Assembly: GCF_014650955.1 (NCBI RefSeq)
Contig: NZ_BMVY01000022.1
Coordinates: forward strand, 92,027-156,026
Reading direction: 5' to 3'
DNA from: Streptomyces tauricus
GTDB taxonomy: Bacteria; Actinomycetota; Actinomycetes; Streptomycetales; Streptomycetaceae
Length of the DNA stretch: 64,000 nt
Below, piece by piece: positions 40,761 through 49,417 of this stretch (positions within the stretch are counted from its first letter, which is position 1; each line of letters starts with the position of its first letter). A program made the position numbers and the translations under genes. The notes under the pieces are model-generated. The model was not told where the DNA came from. It saw only the letters and a program-made list of their open reading frames with translations, and ran no database searches.

Positions 40761-40793
40761 ACTGGTCTACACCCTTGACTGGTCCAGACCAAG
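40761..40793 (+). promoter_or_regulatory. Tandem DasR-type (dre) operator of the chitinase
   Basis: ACTGGTCTACACCCTT (40761) and ACTGGTCCAGACCAAG (40778) are 17 bp apart, each preceded by TTG. They match the ACTGGTCTAGACCA core of dre sites bound by the GntR-type regulator DasR and the direct repeats known from Streptomyces chitinase promoters. N-acetylglucosamine-responsive control is therefore expected. Confidence 0.8.
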
Positions 40794-40931
40794 GTGGTGG
40801 AGTGTGCCTCACTACCCCCCACCACGGCCGCCCCGTACGCCGCGGCCGGTCTCCCCGGCACGTGCGTACAAGGTCCGCCCCGCGCTGCCCCCGTACGGTG
40901 CGCGGCCGTGCTCCGTGAAGGAGTTGACCCT

Positions 40932-41819
40932 GTGTCCAGGCGCCGTATCTCCGCGTTCGTGGCCGCGATCGTCCTCGGAACCGCCGCACCGGTGCTGTTG
41001 CCGGCCTCGGGCGCGTCCGCCGCGGCCTGTTCGAGCTACCCGAGCTGGGTGGCCGGCAAGTCCTACGTGACCGGGAACATCGTCCGGTACACCGACGGCA
41101 AGGCCTACATAGCCGAGCACGACAACCCGGGCTACGACCCCACCATCAGCACCTGGTACTGGGAGCCGTACGCCTGTGACAACGGACCCACCAACCCCTC
41201 CGGGTTCGTCGTCAGCGAGGCCCAGTTCAACCAGATGTTCCCGAACCGGAACTCCTTCTACAGCTACAGCGGGCTGAAGGCCGCGATGAGCGCCTACCCG
41301 GCCTTCGCGAACACCGGCAGCGACACGGTGAAGAAGCAGGAGGCCGCGGCCTTCCTCGCCAACGTCAACCACGAGACCGGCGGCCTGGTCCACATCGTCG
41401 AGCAGAACACCGCCAACTACCCGCACTACTGCGACTGGGGCCAGCCCTACGGCTGCCCGGCCGGCCAGGCGGCGTACTACGGCCGCGGTCCCATCCAGCT
41501 CAGCTGGAACTTCAACTACAAGGCCGCGGGCGACGCGCTCGGCATCGACCTCCTGAACAACCCCTGGCTCGTGCAGAACGACTCGGCGGTGGCCTGGAAG
41601 ACCGGCCTCTGGTACTGGAACACGCAGTCCGGCCCCGGCTCCATGACCGGCCACAACGCGATGGTCAACGGCGCGGGCTTCGGCCAGACCATCCGTTCCA
41701 TCAACGGTTCGCTGGAGTGCGACGGCAAGAACCCGGCCCAGGTGCAGAGCCGGGTGGACAGCTACCAGCGGTTCGTGGGGATCCTCGGCACGACCGCGGG
41801 CAACAACCTGTACTGCTGA
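40932..41819 (+). CDS. Secreted GH19 chitinase with N-terminal chitin-binding domain
   Basis: The 295-residue protein starts with a signal peptide (1-31, ASGASAAA). A CBM5/12-like chitin-binding domain follows at about 33-82 (YPSWVAGKSYVTGNIVRYTDG, STWYWEPYAC). The GH19 catalytic domain, about 90-295, carries catalytic Glu148 in ANVNHETGG, a second Glu at 157, and YYGRGPIQLSWNFNYKAAGDALG. It is a secreted endochitinase acting by inversion. GGAG precedes the GTG at 40932. Tandem dre-type sites lie 140-170 bp upstream. Confidence 0.95.
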   Translation: MSRRRISAFVAAIVLGTAAPVLLPASGASAAACSSYPSWVAGKSYVTGNIVRYTDGKAYIAEHDNPGYDPTISTWYWEPYACDNGPTNPSGFVVSEAQFNQMFPNRNSFYSYSGLKAAMSAYPAFANTGSDTVKKQEAAAFLANVNHETGGLVHIVEQNTANYPHYCDWGQPYGCPAGQAAYYGRGPIQLSWNFNYKAAGDALGIDLLNNPWLVQNDSAVAWKTGLWYWNTQSGPGSMTGHNAMVNGAGFGQTIRSINGSLECDGKNPAQVQSRVDSYQRFVGILGTTAGNNLYC

Positions 41820-41824
41820 CACAC

Positions 41825-41878
41825 CACGTGAGCGCTGTTCCCCGGCCGAATCGCCGGCCGGGGAACAGCGCTCACGTG
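41825..41878. terminator. Very strong bidirectional terminator
   Basis: A perfect 24-bp stem (CACGTGAGCGCTGTTCCCCG... and its complement) with a 6-nt loop starts 6 bp after the chitinase stop and ends 13 bp before the stop of the convergent DUF4190 gene. Confidence 0.85.
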
Positions 41879-41890
41879 TGCCGTGCGGGG

Positions 41891-42193
41891 TCAGCCGAAC
41901 ATGCCCCACGACGTGGTGCCGTTCACCGCCATCAGGACGCACAGCACCACGATGTCCGCGATGCCGAGCCACAGCCCGAGCAGTGCCCTGAAGCGGCGGG
42001 GTGTGCCGCGTCGCAGGGCCATGACGGCCAGGACGATCGCGATGGGGCCGAGGAAGAAGTTGAGGACGAGAAGTCCGACCAGGCCGAGCACGAAGGAGGC
42101 CACGGCCATCCCCTCGGTGTCCCGCCTGCCGGTCGGCCGCCCGCCGGTTCCCTGCTCGCCGCTCTCCCGTCGCCGGGACTCCGTCAGTCGCAT
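41891..42193 (-). CDS. DUF4190-type small membrane protein
   Basis: This 100-residue protein has a charged N-terminus (MRLTESRRRESGEQG) and two membrane helices separated by a short basic loop (MALRRGTPRRFRALLG). The second half is typical of DUF4190 (MAVASFVLGLVGLLVLNFFLGPIAIVLAVMALRRG). GGAGGG precedes the ATG at 42193. It lies 4 bp downstream of another small membrane protein gene, so the two form an operon. Function unknown. Confidence 0.75.
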   Translation of the reverse strand: MRLTESRRRESGEQGTGGRPTGRRDTEGMAVASFVLGLVGLLVLNFFLGPIAIVLAVMALRRGTPRRFRALLGLWLGIADIVVLCVLMAVNGTTSWGMFG

Positions 42194-42197
42194 CACG

Positions 42198-42371
42198 TCA
42201 CGCCCTCCGGGTCCGGCTGCCGCTGCCGTGCCTGCGCCGCTCGCGCACCGCGAACACGGCCAGCCACACGGCGATGGCCGCACCGGCCACGAGGGTCACG
42301 GGCAGGGGGAGATAGGCGGCCGAGCCGATCAGGACGGCCAGCAGGAGAACGGCCACTACAAGAAGGATCAC
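42198..42371 (-). CDS. Small two-helix membrane protein
   Basis: This 57-residue protein reads MILLVVAVLLLAVLIGSAAY at the start, has a second hydrophobic segment (PVTLVAGAAIAVWLAVFAV) and a basic tail RERRRHGSGSRTRRA. GGGAGC lies five bases before the GTG at 42371. I do not recognise a family. Its stop is 4 bp before the DUF4190 gene, indicating cotranscription. Confidence 0.65.
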   Translation of the reverse strand: MILLVVAVLLLAVLIGSAAYLPLPVTLVAGAAIAVWLAVFAVRERRRHGSGSRTRRA

Positions 42372-42561
42372 GTCTGCTCCCGTTCGCGCGGGGACATGGG
42401 CAATGCTGTCGATCGCCTCTTCATGAACATGCGGATACGGGTGTCCCGGCGGCGCGACATCACACCTGCGAACACTTCGGGCCGGTGGCGAAGATTCGCC
42501 CCGCCGCTCAGGGGTACCCCACGGTCTTCCGCCAGATCCACGCAGAACGGGAAGGTCGCCT

Positions 42562-43890
42562 GTGCCCGAAAAGAACGTGTCCGATGTGAAGAACGATGTG
42601 CAGAACGTCTTCGTGATAGGTCTCGACGACGCCAACCTGCCCACCCTCGAAGCGGCCGCGGCAGCCAGGTCACTGCGGTACCACCGGCTGCTGACGATCG
42701 AGGAACTGCAGGGCGGCGAGGTCTCCGTCCCCGAACTGATCGACAAGGCCCGGGCCGTACTGGACGCCTTCGACGGCAGTATCGACGCGATCGTCGGCTA
42801 CTGGGACTTCCCCGTCAGCACCCTCGTGCCGATCCTCGCCGAGCACTACGGGACCCGCAGCACCAGCCTGGAGTCGATCGTCAAGTGCGAGCACAAGTAC
42901 TGGAGCCGGCTGGAGCAGCAGAAGGTCACCGACCGGCACCCGCGGTTCGGCCGGGTCGACCTGGACACCGACGACCCGCGGCCGCCTGAGAACGTCCGGT
43001 TCCCGATGTGGGTCAAGCCCGCGCTCTCGTACTCCTCCGAACTCGCCTTCGGCGTCAAGGACATGGACGAGTTCCGGGACGCCGTCCGGCAGATCCGCGA
43101 GGGGATCTCCCGGGTCGGCCGGCCCTTCGAGGACATCCTCGGCCGGATCGAGCTGCCGCCAGAGATGGAGGGCGTCGGCGCCCAGGTCTGCCTCGCCGAG
43201 GAGGCGATGACGGGCCTCCAGGTCGCCGTCGAGGGGTACGTCCACGAGGGCGAGGTCACCGTCTACGGCGTGCTGGACTCCATCAACTACCCCGACACGT
43301 CCAGCTTCCAGCGGCACCAGTACCCCTCGACGCTGCCGCCGCCGGTGATCGCCCAGCTGCACGACGTCACCGAGCGCGTCATGCGCCGGATCGGCTTCGA
43401 GTCGGCCACCTTCAGCGTGGAGTACTTCTTCGACCCGAAGACCCAGGAGATCAGCCTGCTGGAGATCAACCCGCGGCACTCCCAGTCCCACGCCGAACTG
43501 TTCGAGTACGTCGACGGCGTGCCCAACCACCACGCCATGCTCGGCCTCGCCCTGGGCGACGACCCGGCCATGCCGCAGCGCAAGGGCCCGTACGCGATGG
43601 CCGCGAAGTGGTACTACCGCTGGTTCACCGACGGGGTCGTGCGCGATGTGCCCTCGGCCGACGACCTCGCCCGTATCGAGCGCGAGTCCGACGGCGTCCG
43701 CGTGGACGTCACCACCGAGGAGGGGCAGGTCCTCTCCGACCTGTCCCAGCAGGACTCCTACAGCTACGAGCTGGCGCACATATTCACCGGCGGGAACAGC
43801 GAGGAGGAGCTGAGGACGAAGTACGACCACTGCGTGGCCGCCCTGGGACTCTCCTTCGACGAGAGCCCCAAGGAACAGCCGCACGCCTGA
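42562..43890 (+). CDS. ATP-grasp ligase of unknown specificity
   Basis: The 442-residue protein has an N-terminal preATP-grasp region (NVFVIGLDDANLPTLEAAAA, ending GYWDFPVSTLVPILAEHYG). An ATP-grasp domain follows at about 105-330 (STSLESIVKCEHKYWSRLEQQKV, MWVKPALSYSSELAFGV, VEGYVHEGEVTVYGVLDS). Metal- and phosphate-binding strands read FSVEYFFDPKTQEISLLEINPRHSQSH. The C-terminal domain is family-specific. Such enzymes join a carboxylate to an amine through an acylphosphate. GAAGG precedes the GTG. The next gene, a CocE/NonD hydrolase, starts 31 bp on and is surely cotranscribed. Substrate unknown. Confidence 0.85.
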   Translation: MPEKNVSDVKNDVQNVFVIGLDDANLPTLEAAAAARSLRYHRLLTIEELQGGEVSVPELIDKARAVLDAFDGSIDAIVGYWDFPVSTLVPILAEHYGTRSTSLESIVKCEHKYWSRLEQQKVTDRHPRFGRVDLDTDDPRPPENVRFPMWVKPALSYSSELAFGVKDMDEFRDAVRQIREGISRVGRPFEDILGRIELPPEMEGVGAQVCLAEEAMTGLQVAVEGYVHEGEVTVYGVLDSINYPDTSSFQRHQYPSTLPPPVIAQLHDVTERVMRRIGFESATFSVEYFFDPKTQEISLLEINPRHSQSHAELFEYVDGVPNHHAMLGLALGDDPAMPQRKGPYAMAAKWYYRWFTDGVVRDVPSADDLARIERESDGVRVDVTTEEGQVLSDLSQQDSYSYELAHIFTGGNSEEELRTKYDHCVAALGLSFDESPKEQPHA

Positions 43891-43920
43891 CGACCGCCGA
43901 GCAAGGAGCAAGTCCGCCTC

Positions 43921-45972
43921 ATGCGCTACGTGAGCAATCTGCCGTACGCGACGAAGGAAGAGGAGGACGTCCGTATCCCGATGTCCGACGGCGTCCAGCT
44001 GTCGGCCCGTGTCTGGCGCCCCACCTCCTCCGACAACGAGCCCGTGCCCGCGGTGCTGGAGTACATCCCCTACCGCAAACGCGATCTCACCTCGGTGCGC
44101 GACTCCATGCACCACCCCTACATCGCCGGTCACGGATACGCGTGCGTGCGCGTCGACCTGCGCGGCACCGGCGACTCGGAGGGGGTGCTGAGGGACGAGT
44201 ACCTGGAACAGGAACAGGCCGACGCCGAAGCGGTCCTCGCCTGGCTCGCCGAGCAGCCCTGGTGCGACGGCAACACCGGCATGATGGGCCTGTCCTGGGG
44301 TGCCTTCGCCGCCCTCCAGGTGGCCGCACGGCAGCCGCCGAGCCTGCGCGCCGTCGTCATCGCGTCCTTCACGGACGACCGGCACGCGGACGACATGCAC
44401 TACATGGGCGGCGCCATGCTGTCGGACAACCTCGCCGAGGCCGGCACCATGTTCGCCTACGCCACCTGCCCGCCCGACCCCGCCGTGGTCGGCGACCGCT
44501 GGCGCGAGATGTGGCACGAACGCCTGGAGAACACCGGCCCCTGGGTCCTTCCCTGGCTGCGCCACCAGCGCCGGGACGACTACTGGCGGCACGCCTCGGT
44601 CGCCGAGGACTACCAGGCCGTGCGGTGCCCGGTCCTCGCCTCCAGCGGCTGGGCCGACGGCTACTCCAACGCCGTGACCCGGCTGCTCGGCAACCTGGAC
44701 GTGCCCCGCAAGGGACTGATCGGCCCGTGGTCGCACAAGTTCCCCCACCTCGGGGAGCCCGGGCCCGCCATCGGCTACCTCCAGGAAGTGGTGCGCTGGT
44801 GGGACCACTGGCTCAAGGGCGTCGACAACGGCGTGATGGACGGCCCCATGCTGCGCACCTGGATGCAGGACAGCGTGCCCCCGTCCACCTCGTACGAGGA
44901 GCGCCCGGGCCGCTGGGTCGCCGAGCCCACCTGGCCCTCTCCGCAGATCAGTCCCGTCAGGTACCCGCTGACCCGGCACCGCATCGGTACTCCGCTCGAT
45001 ACCGATGCCGATACCGATGCCGGTGCTGACACCGGTGGCGAAGGGATGACGGTGCGTTCCCCGCTGTCCGTCGGGCAGTTCGCGGGCAAGTGGGCCTCCT
45101 ACAACGCGCCCCCGGACCTGCCGTACGACCAGCGCGAGGAGGACGGCGGCTCCCTCGTCTTCGAGACCGAGCCGCTGGCCGAACGGCTGGAGATCCTCGG
45201 CTCACCGACCGTGGAACTGGACCTCGCGGCCGACCGGCCGGTCGCGATGGTGGCCGCGCGCCTATCCGACGTGAGCCCCGACGGCGCCGCGACCCGTGTC
45301 ACCTACGGTCTGCTCAACATCACCCGGCGGGAGAGCACCGAGCACCCCGAAGCCCTGGAGCCGGGTACGCGCTACCGCGCGACCGTCCAGCTCAACGGAG
45401 TTGCGCAGGCGTTCCCGCCCGGCCACCGGGTCCGCCTCTCCCTGTCCACGTCGTACTGGCCGCTCGCCTGGCCGCCCCCCGAGCCGGCGCTGCTGAGCGT
45501 GTACGAGGGCTCCAGCACCCTCACGCTCCCCGTCCGCCCGACGGACGAGCCCGACGGGGTGCCGGCGAACCCCTTCGAGGAGCCCGAGGGGACACCCCCG
45601 CTGTCCGTCACCCGGGTGACCGCCCCGGACGCGCGCTGGGAGGTGAAGCGCGACATGGTCGACTACCGCGCCGAGCTGGAGATCGTGAAGGACCAGGGCC
45701 TCGTCCACTTCGACGAGATCGGGCTCGACGTCGGCCGTCGCGCCTACGAGCGCTACACGTCCGTCGCCGACGACTTCACCTCGGCGACCGGCGAGTCCAC
45801 CTGGACCATGCGCTTCAGGCGCGACGACTGGGATGTCCGCGTGGAGACGCACACGCGGCTGACCTGCGACGAGACGGACTTCTTCGTCGACGCCACGCTG
45901 GACGGCTACGAGGGCGAGCGCCGGGTCTTCTCCCGCACCTGGAACGAGACGGTGCCGCGGGACCTGCTCTAG
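43921..45972 (+). CDS. CocE/NonD-family hydrolase (S15 X-Pro dipeptidyl-peptidase-like)
   Basis: The 683-residue protein has the alpha/beta-hydrolase core of the S15/CocE family: VRIPMSDGVQLSARVWRP, YACVRVDLRGTGDSEG, nucleophile elbow MMGLSWGAFAAL (Ser in GLSWG), GWADGY for the Asp and GPWSHKFPH for the His. The C-terminal jelly-roll domain follows (ERLEILGSPTVELDLAADRP ... RFRRDDWDVRVETHT). An Asp/Thr repeat DTDADTDAGADTGG interrupts the linker at about residue 360. There is no signal peptide. These enzymes cleave acyl esters or amides; pairing with an ATP-grasp ligase suggests making and breaking the same kind of bond. Confidence 0.9.
   Translation: MRYVSNLPYATKEEEDVRIPMSDGVQLSARVWRPTSSDNEPVPAVLEYIPYRKRDLTSVRDSMHHPYIAGHGYACVRVDLRGTGDSEGVLRDEYLEQEQADAEAVLAWLAEQPWCDGNTGMMGLSWGAFAALQVAARQPPSLRAVVIASFTDDRHADDMHYMGGAMLSDNLAEAGTMFAYATCPPDPAVVGDRWREMWHERLENTGPWVLPWLRHQRRDDYWRHASVAEDYQAVRCPVLASSGWADGYSNAVTRLLGNLDVPRKGLIGPWSHKFPHLGEPGPAIGYLQEVVRWWDHWLKGVDNGVMDGPMLRTWMQDSVPPSTSYEERPGRWVAEPTWPSPQISPVRYPLTRHRIGTPLDTDADTDAGADTGGEGMTVRSPLSVGQFAGKWASYNAPPDLPYDQREEDGGSLVFETEPLAERLEILGSPTVELDLAADRPVAMVAARLSDVSPDGAATRVTYGLLNITRRESTEHPEALEPGTRYRATVQLNGVAQAFPPGHRVRLSLSTSYWPLAWPPPEPALLSVYEGSSTLTLPVRPTDEPDGVPANPFEEPEGTPPLSVTRVTAPDARWEVKRDMVDYRAELEIVKDQGLVHFDEIGLDVGRRAYERYTSVADDFTSATGESTWTMRFRRDDWDVRVETHTRLTCDETDFFVDATLDGYEGERRVFSRTWNETVPRDLL
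44995..45040. repeat. Short in-frame tandem repeat in the hydrolase gene
   Basis: Repeated CGATACCGATGC-type units encode the DTDADTDA linker between the hydrolase and the C-terminal domain. Confidence 0.6.
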
Positions 45973-45986
45973 GCGGCCCACGGGCG

Positions 45987-46022
45987 ACGACGCGTCCCCG
46001 GACCTCTCCGGGGACGCGTCGT
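45987..46022 (+). terminator. Hairpin terminator after the hydrolase gene
   Basis: ACGACGCGTCCCCGGA and its perfect 16-bp complement enclose a 4-nt loop, 15 bp after the stop codon, followed by TCTCC. Confidence 0.8.
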
Positions 46023-46049
46023 TCTCCACTGCCCGGGCACCAGAAGGAG

Positions 46050-46134
46050 GAGAGGGAGCACCACGACCACACCAGGACACGGCACAGCACGACACGGCAC
46101 ACCACGACACGGAACAGTCACGACACGATCGAGG
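46050..46134. repeat. Degenerate CACGACACGGCA repeats
   Basis: Several imperfect units of the type CACGACACGGCA lie immediately upstream of the DUF3662 gene. They leave the ribosome site intact. Confidence 0.5.
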
Positions 46135-46146
46135 AGAAGTTGAGGC

Positions 46147-46539
46147 GTGAGCACACTCACTGGTCTGGAACGAGCCATGGAACGCTTCGGAGGGTCACTC
46201 CTCGCGCACTTCCGGCACAAGGAACCGGTCGAACTGATCGAGGCCCTGCACAAGGAGTGCGACGACCACATCGTGGTGTGCAGTGAGAGCCGGACCGTCG
46301 TCCCCAACGCCTACGACGTCGAGCTGGCCGAGTTCGCCCACGAGGAGCTGGAGCGCAACGGCGGCCGCATCGACCAGGTGCTCACCGACAGCCTGCTGCG
46401 CCACGGCGAGCGGATGGGCTACGAATGGGCCGGCCCGCTGACGGTGCACGTCACCCGGTCGGCGGACCTGCCCAACGGCCGGTACCGGGTGGCGAGCGCT
46501 GTCATGAAGCATGTGCGGGCCGGCGCCTTCCAGCACTGA
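46147..46539 (+). CDS. Stand-alone DUF3662 protein (FhaA N-terminal-like)
   Basis: This 130-residue protein consists only of a DUF3662 domain: GLERAMERFGGSLLAHFRHKEPVELIEALHKECDDH, SRTVVPNAYDVELAEFAHEELERNG and YEWAGPLTVHVTRSADLPNGRYRV. The domain normally forms the N-terminus of FhaA, a phosphothreonine-binding partner in cell-wall and polar-growth control, but here no FHA domain follows. The GTG at 46147 lies ten bases after AGGAG. It might act as a binding partner of full-length FhaA; this is inference. Confidence 0.85.
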   Translation: MSTLTGLERAMERFGGSLLAHFRHKEPVELIEALHKECDDHIVVCSESRTVVPNAYDVELAEFAHEELERNGGRIDQVLTDSLLRHGERMGYEWAGPLTVHVTRSADLPNGRYRVASAVMKHVRAGAFQH

Positions 46540-46580
46540 CCGGCGCCTTCCCGCACCGACCGTCGGACCGGGCCGGTCCG

Positions 46581-47072
46581 TCAGTCCCGTCGCAGAGGTG
46601 TCGGCGGCAGCTCCTCCTCCTCGGGGATGAGGTGGACCGCCGCCTCCTCGGCGCCCGCTGCTCCGCCGTCGATACCGATGTCCGAGGCGACGGCCTCCTT
46701 GGTCATGTCCTCGTGCGCGCCCTCGTCCGGCGCCACCAGCCGGCCCGCGCGCTCGTCGCCGACCTCCGGGTCGGCCGTCTCGCCCTCCCCGTAGGGCAGG
46801 TCACCGACGCTGTCGCCGGCCGGGGTCTCCTCGTCGGGGACCTCCTGGCGCAGCCGCTCGTCGAGTGACTCGCCCTCGTGCTGCTCGGCCGCCGTGACGC
46901 CGGTCTTGTTCACACCCAGCGGCTTCTCGGGCGGCGAATAGCCCTCATCGAGCACATCGTCGTACGTACGTTCGTCCACCGCGTCCTGGAGGTCCAGCGG
47001 GGCGGCGTCCGCCTGCTCCTCATTGGTCCCCGTGGGCTGGTAGACGTCGTCGGCCATGTTGTCGTCGCTCAT
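46581..47072 (-). CDS. DUF5709 acidic protein
   Basis: The 163-residue protein is very acidic. It opens MSDDNMADDVYQPTGTNEEQ and contains LDLQDAVDERTYDDVLDEGYSPPEKPLGVNKTG and GESLDERLRQEVPDE, typical of DUF5709. The end (RLVAPDEGAHEDMTKEAVASDIGIDGGAAGAEEAAVHLI) is also family-like. No membrane segment or signal is seen, and the protein is probably largely disordered. Its function is unknown; related genes often respond to stress. GGGAGG precedes the ATG. Confidence 0.85.
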   Translation of the reverse strand: MSDDNMADDVYQPTGTNEEQADAAPLDLQDAVDERTYDDVLDEGYSPPEKPLGVNKTGVTAAEQHEGESLDERLRQEVPDEETPAGDSVGDLPYGEGETADPEVGDERAGRLVAPDEGAHEDMTKEAVASDIGIDGGAAGAEEAAVHLIPEEEELPPTPLRRD

Positions 47073-47257
47073 GTTCGGCCTCCCGGCGCAGTGATCATTT
47101 CTTTCCCCGTAGGAGTAACGCGGTGCCCGGCATGCGCCCCGTGAAACGCCGCGCTATTGACCGGTACATACCAAGCCGATTGAGTGTCCCGCGCAGACCC
47201 CCCACTTTTCCGGCCGCCGACCAGGCGCCGCCGCGCTGCCGAAGGGACCTCACCGCC

Positions 47258-48622
47258 ATGCGGAGACACCGCCCCCTGCTCGCCCTCACCGCCGCCGGAG
47301 CGGCACTGGCCACCGCCCTGGCCGCTCCCTCCCACGCCGCGGACGTGCCGACCTCGGGCGTGTTCTACGTACAGAGCGCGGTCACCGGCCTGAACGCCGC
47401 CGACAGCGGGGGAGCGGTCGTCCAGCGCAACCCCAAGGGCAACGAGGACCGTCAGCAGTGGACGCTCCGGGCCACCGGCACCTCGTACGTCCTGGAGAGC
47501 ACCGACACCGCGGGCAGCTGCCTGGGCCGCTCCGGGGGCCAGGCGAGGACCGTGGCCTGCGCGGGCGCGGACGCCTCGTGGGAGATCACGTCGACGGGCA
47601 CCGACCGGTACCGGCTCAAGGTGCCAGGCGCCGACCAGTACCTGACCGTCGGGGCCAAGGCCTCCGGCGCCAACTATCCCGCGCAGCTCGTGGTGGGCGC
47701 GGCGGGCGACCCCGCCGCCTGGTACCTGACCCCGGTGACGTCCCCGGCCTCCCCGATGCCGTCCGCGGACCGGCGCACCCTGGACCAGGTCACCTTCCTC
47801 ACCTCCCACAACGCCTACGCGAACGGCGTCGACGGCGGATTCGCGCCGCCCTTCGTCAACCTCGTCCCGAACCAGAGCCGGGGCATCAACCAGCAACTCG
47901 CCGACGGCGTACGCGGGTTCATGCTGGACATCCACCAGACCCCGGACGGCGCGATCCTCTGCCACAACAGCTGCACCCTCGTCAGCAGGCCGGTGGCCCT
48001 GAACGTGGACCTCCAGCGCATGGTCGACTTCCTCCGGCAGAACCCCGGTGAGATCGTCACCGTGTTCCTGGAGGACTACGTCGACCCGGGCGTCCTGCGC
48101 GCCGAACTGGCCCGTGTGAACGGCCTGTCCGACGTCCTCTACCGCCCGGACCGGAGCGGCGTACGCGTCAACGGCTGGCCCAAGGTGGCGGACCTGATCG
48201 CCGCCAACGACCGGCTGCTCCTGTTCACCGACCACAGCCGCTCCGCCGACCAGTCGGCCGGGCTCACCCGGGACAGCTTCGGCGTCATGTACCAGCGCGA
48301 GTGGACCGTGGAGAACTACTGGTCCATGGGCTCGGGCCTCGGCAGCTCCGACTGGTCCTGCTACAGCCGCTGGTACGACGCGAACACCAACGTCCCCCTC
48401 ACGGCGACTGCGCCGCCCTTCCGCCCGCTCTTCGTGATGAACCACTTCCGGGACACGGCGATCGCCTCGACCGCGACCACCGACAACACCAAACTCACCG
48501 ACCGGGCCCAGCGCTTCTGCCAGCCCGCCGCCCGCAAGAAGCCCAACTTCCTCGCGGTGGACCGCTACGACCTGGGCTCACCGGCCTCGGCGGTGGCGAC
48601 CCTGAACACGTACACGTACTGA
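47258..48622 (+). CDS. Secreted PI-PLC-X-domain protein with N-terminal lectin-like domain
   Basis: The 454-residue protein starts with a signal peptide (1-26, APSHA/A). A beta-trefoil-like region at about 30-150 (FYVQSAVTGLNAAD, QQWTL, CLGRSG) resembles ricin-type carbohydrate-binding domains. A PI-PLC X-like domain at about 160-450 has FLTSHNAYANG and GVRGFMLDIHQTPDGAILCHNSC, giving the two catalytic-type His residues. The Ca-independent bacterial enzymes cleave phosphatidylinositol, but the substrate here is unproven. The ATG at 47258 was chosen for the signal peptide; its ribosome site (AAGGGA) is distant. Confidence 0.87.
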   Translation: MRRHRPLLALTAAGAALATALAAPSHAADVPTSGVFYVQSAVTGLNAADSGGAVVQRNPKGNEDRQQWTLRATGTSYVLESTDTAGSCLGRSGGQARTVACAGADASWEITSTGTDRYRLKVPGADQYLTVGAKASGANYPAQLVVGAAGDPAAWYLTPVTSPASPMPSADRRTLDQVTFLTSHNAYANGVDGGFAPPFVNLVPNQSRGINQQLADGVRGFMLDIHQTPDGAILCHNSCTLVSRPVALNVDLQRMVDFLRQNPGEIVTVFLEDYVDPGVLRAELARVNGLSDVLYRPDRSGVRVNGWPKVADLIAANDRLLLFTDHSRSADQSAGLTRDSFGVMYQREWTVENYWSMGSGLGSSDWSCYSRWYDANTNVPLTATAPPFRPLFVMNHFRDTAIASTATTDNTKLTDRAQRFCQPAARKKPNFLAVDRYDLGSPASAVATLNTYTY

Positions 48623-48644
48623 CCTTCCCGTACCGACGCGCACG

Positions 48645-48671
48645 GCTGCCCCCGGCGGAACCGGGGGCAGC
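48645..48671. terminator. Bidirectional hairpin terminator
   Basis: GCTGCCCCCGG and CCGGGGGCAGC pair around a 5-nt loop between the convergent PI-PLC-X and dienelactone hydrolase genes. Confidence 0.75.
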
Positions 48672-48706
48672 GACGTACGAACCGCTCGACGGGGCGTGGC
48701 GCGCGG

Positions 48707-49417
48707 TCAGCCGAGCTGCGCGTGCAGGAACTCGACCGTGCTCCGCCAGGCCCGCTCCGACGCCTCGGGGTCGTGGACCTCCGGGCGGCCGTCGTTGAAG
48801 AAGGCGTGGTCGGCCGGGTAGACGCGGAAGTCCGGGGTGATGCCGGACTGCTCGCGGATGGTCTCGCCGAGCGGGGCGAGGGAGTCGACGGGGATGGCGG
48901 AGTCCCGCTCGCCGTAGTGGCCGAGGATCTGGGCCTTGAGGCCGGAGAAGTCGGGAGCCTCGCCCTGGATGACCCCGTAGAACGGGACGGCCGCGCGCAC
49001 GCGCGGGTCGGTGGCCGCCTGGTAGAGGACGAAACCGCCGCCCATGCAGAAGCCGACCGAGCCGACGGTCTCGGAGGTGACCTCCGGCATGGCCAGCAGA
49101 TGGTCGACGGCGCCTGACAGCAGCTCGACTCCGCGGGCCACGGGAAGCTCCTGCATCATGCGGTACGCCTCGCCGCTCTCGTGGGCGACGTTGCCGCCGT
49201 AGAGATCCGGCGCCAGCGCCACGAAGCCCTCCTTCGCCAGGCGCTCGGTGACGTCCGCGATGTGGTCGGTCAGCCCCCACCACTCCTGGATGACGATGAC
49301 GCCGGGCCCCCGGCCGGACGGGGGCAGGGCCAGGTAACCGTGCGCGGTGGCGCCGCCGCTCGGGAAGGTGACGTTCTGATGGGCGGGTGCCCCGGTCGAC
49401 CTGGGCTTCTCGGACAT
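48707..49417 (-). CDS. Dienelactone hydrolase family protein
   Basis: This 236-residue alpha/beta hydrolase has the DLH features IVIQEWWGLTDHI (with the partner Glu), nucleophile elbow VGFCMGGG (Cys), PFYGVIQG, LGHYGERDSAIPV for the Asp and PADHAFFND for the His. The Cys nucleophile separates it from serine hydrolases. It may hydrolyse lactones in aromatic degradation or act as a general carboxymethylenebutenolidase. AGGAG precedes the ATG. No aromatic degradation genes are adjacent. Confidence 0.92.
   Translation of the reverse strand: MSEKPRSTGAPAHQNVTFPSGGATAHGYLALPPSGRGPGVIVIQEWWGLTDHIADVTERLAKEGFVALAPDLYGGNVAHESGEAYRMMQELPVARGVELLSGAVDHLLAMPEVTSETVGSVGFCMGGGFVLYQAATDPRVRAAVPFYGVIQGEAPDFSGLKAQILGHYGERDSAIPVDSLAPLGETIREQSGITPDFRVYPADHAFFNDGRPEVHDPEASERAWRSTVEFLHAQLG

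Noticed and set aside
42670..44979. 769-residue minus-strand open frame
   Set aside because: It overlaps the ATP-grasp and hydrolase genes entirely and shows only antisense composition.
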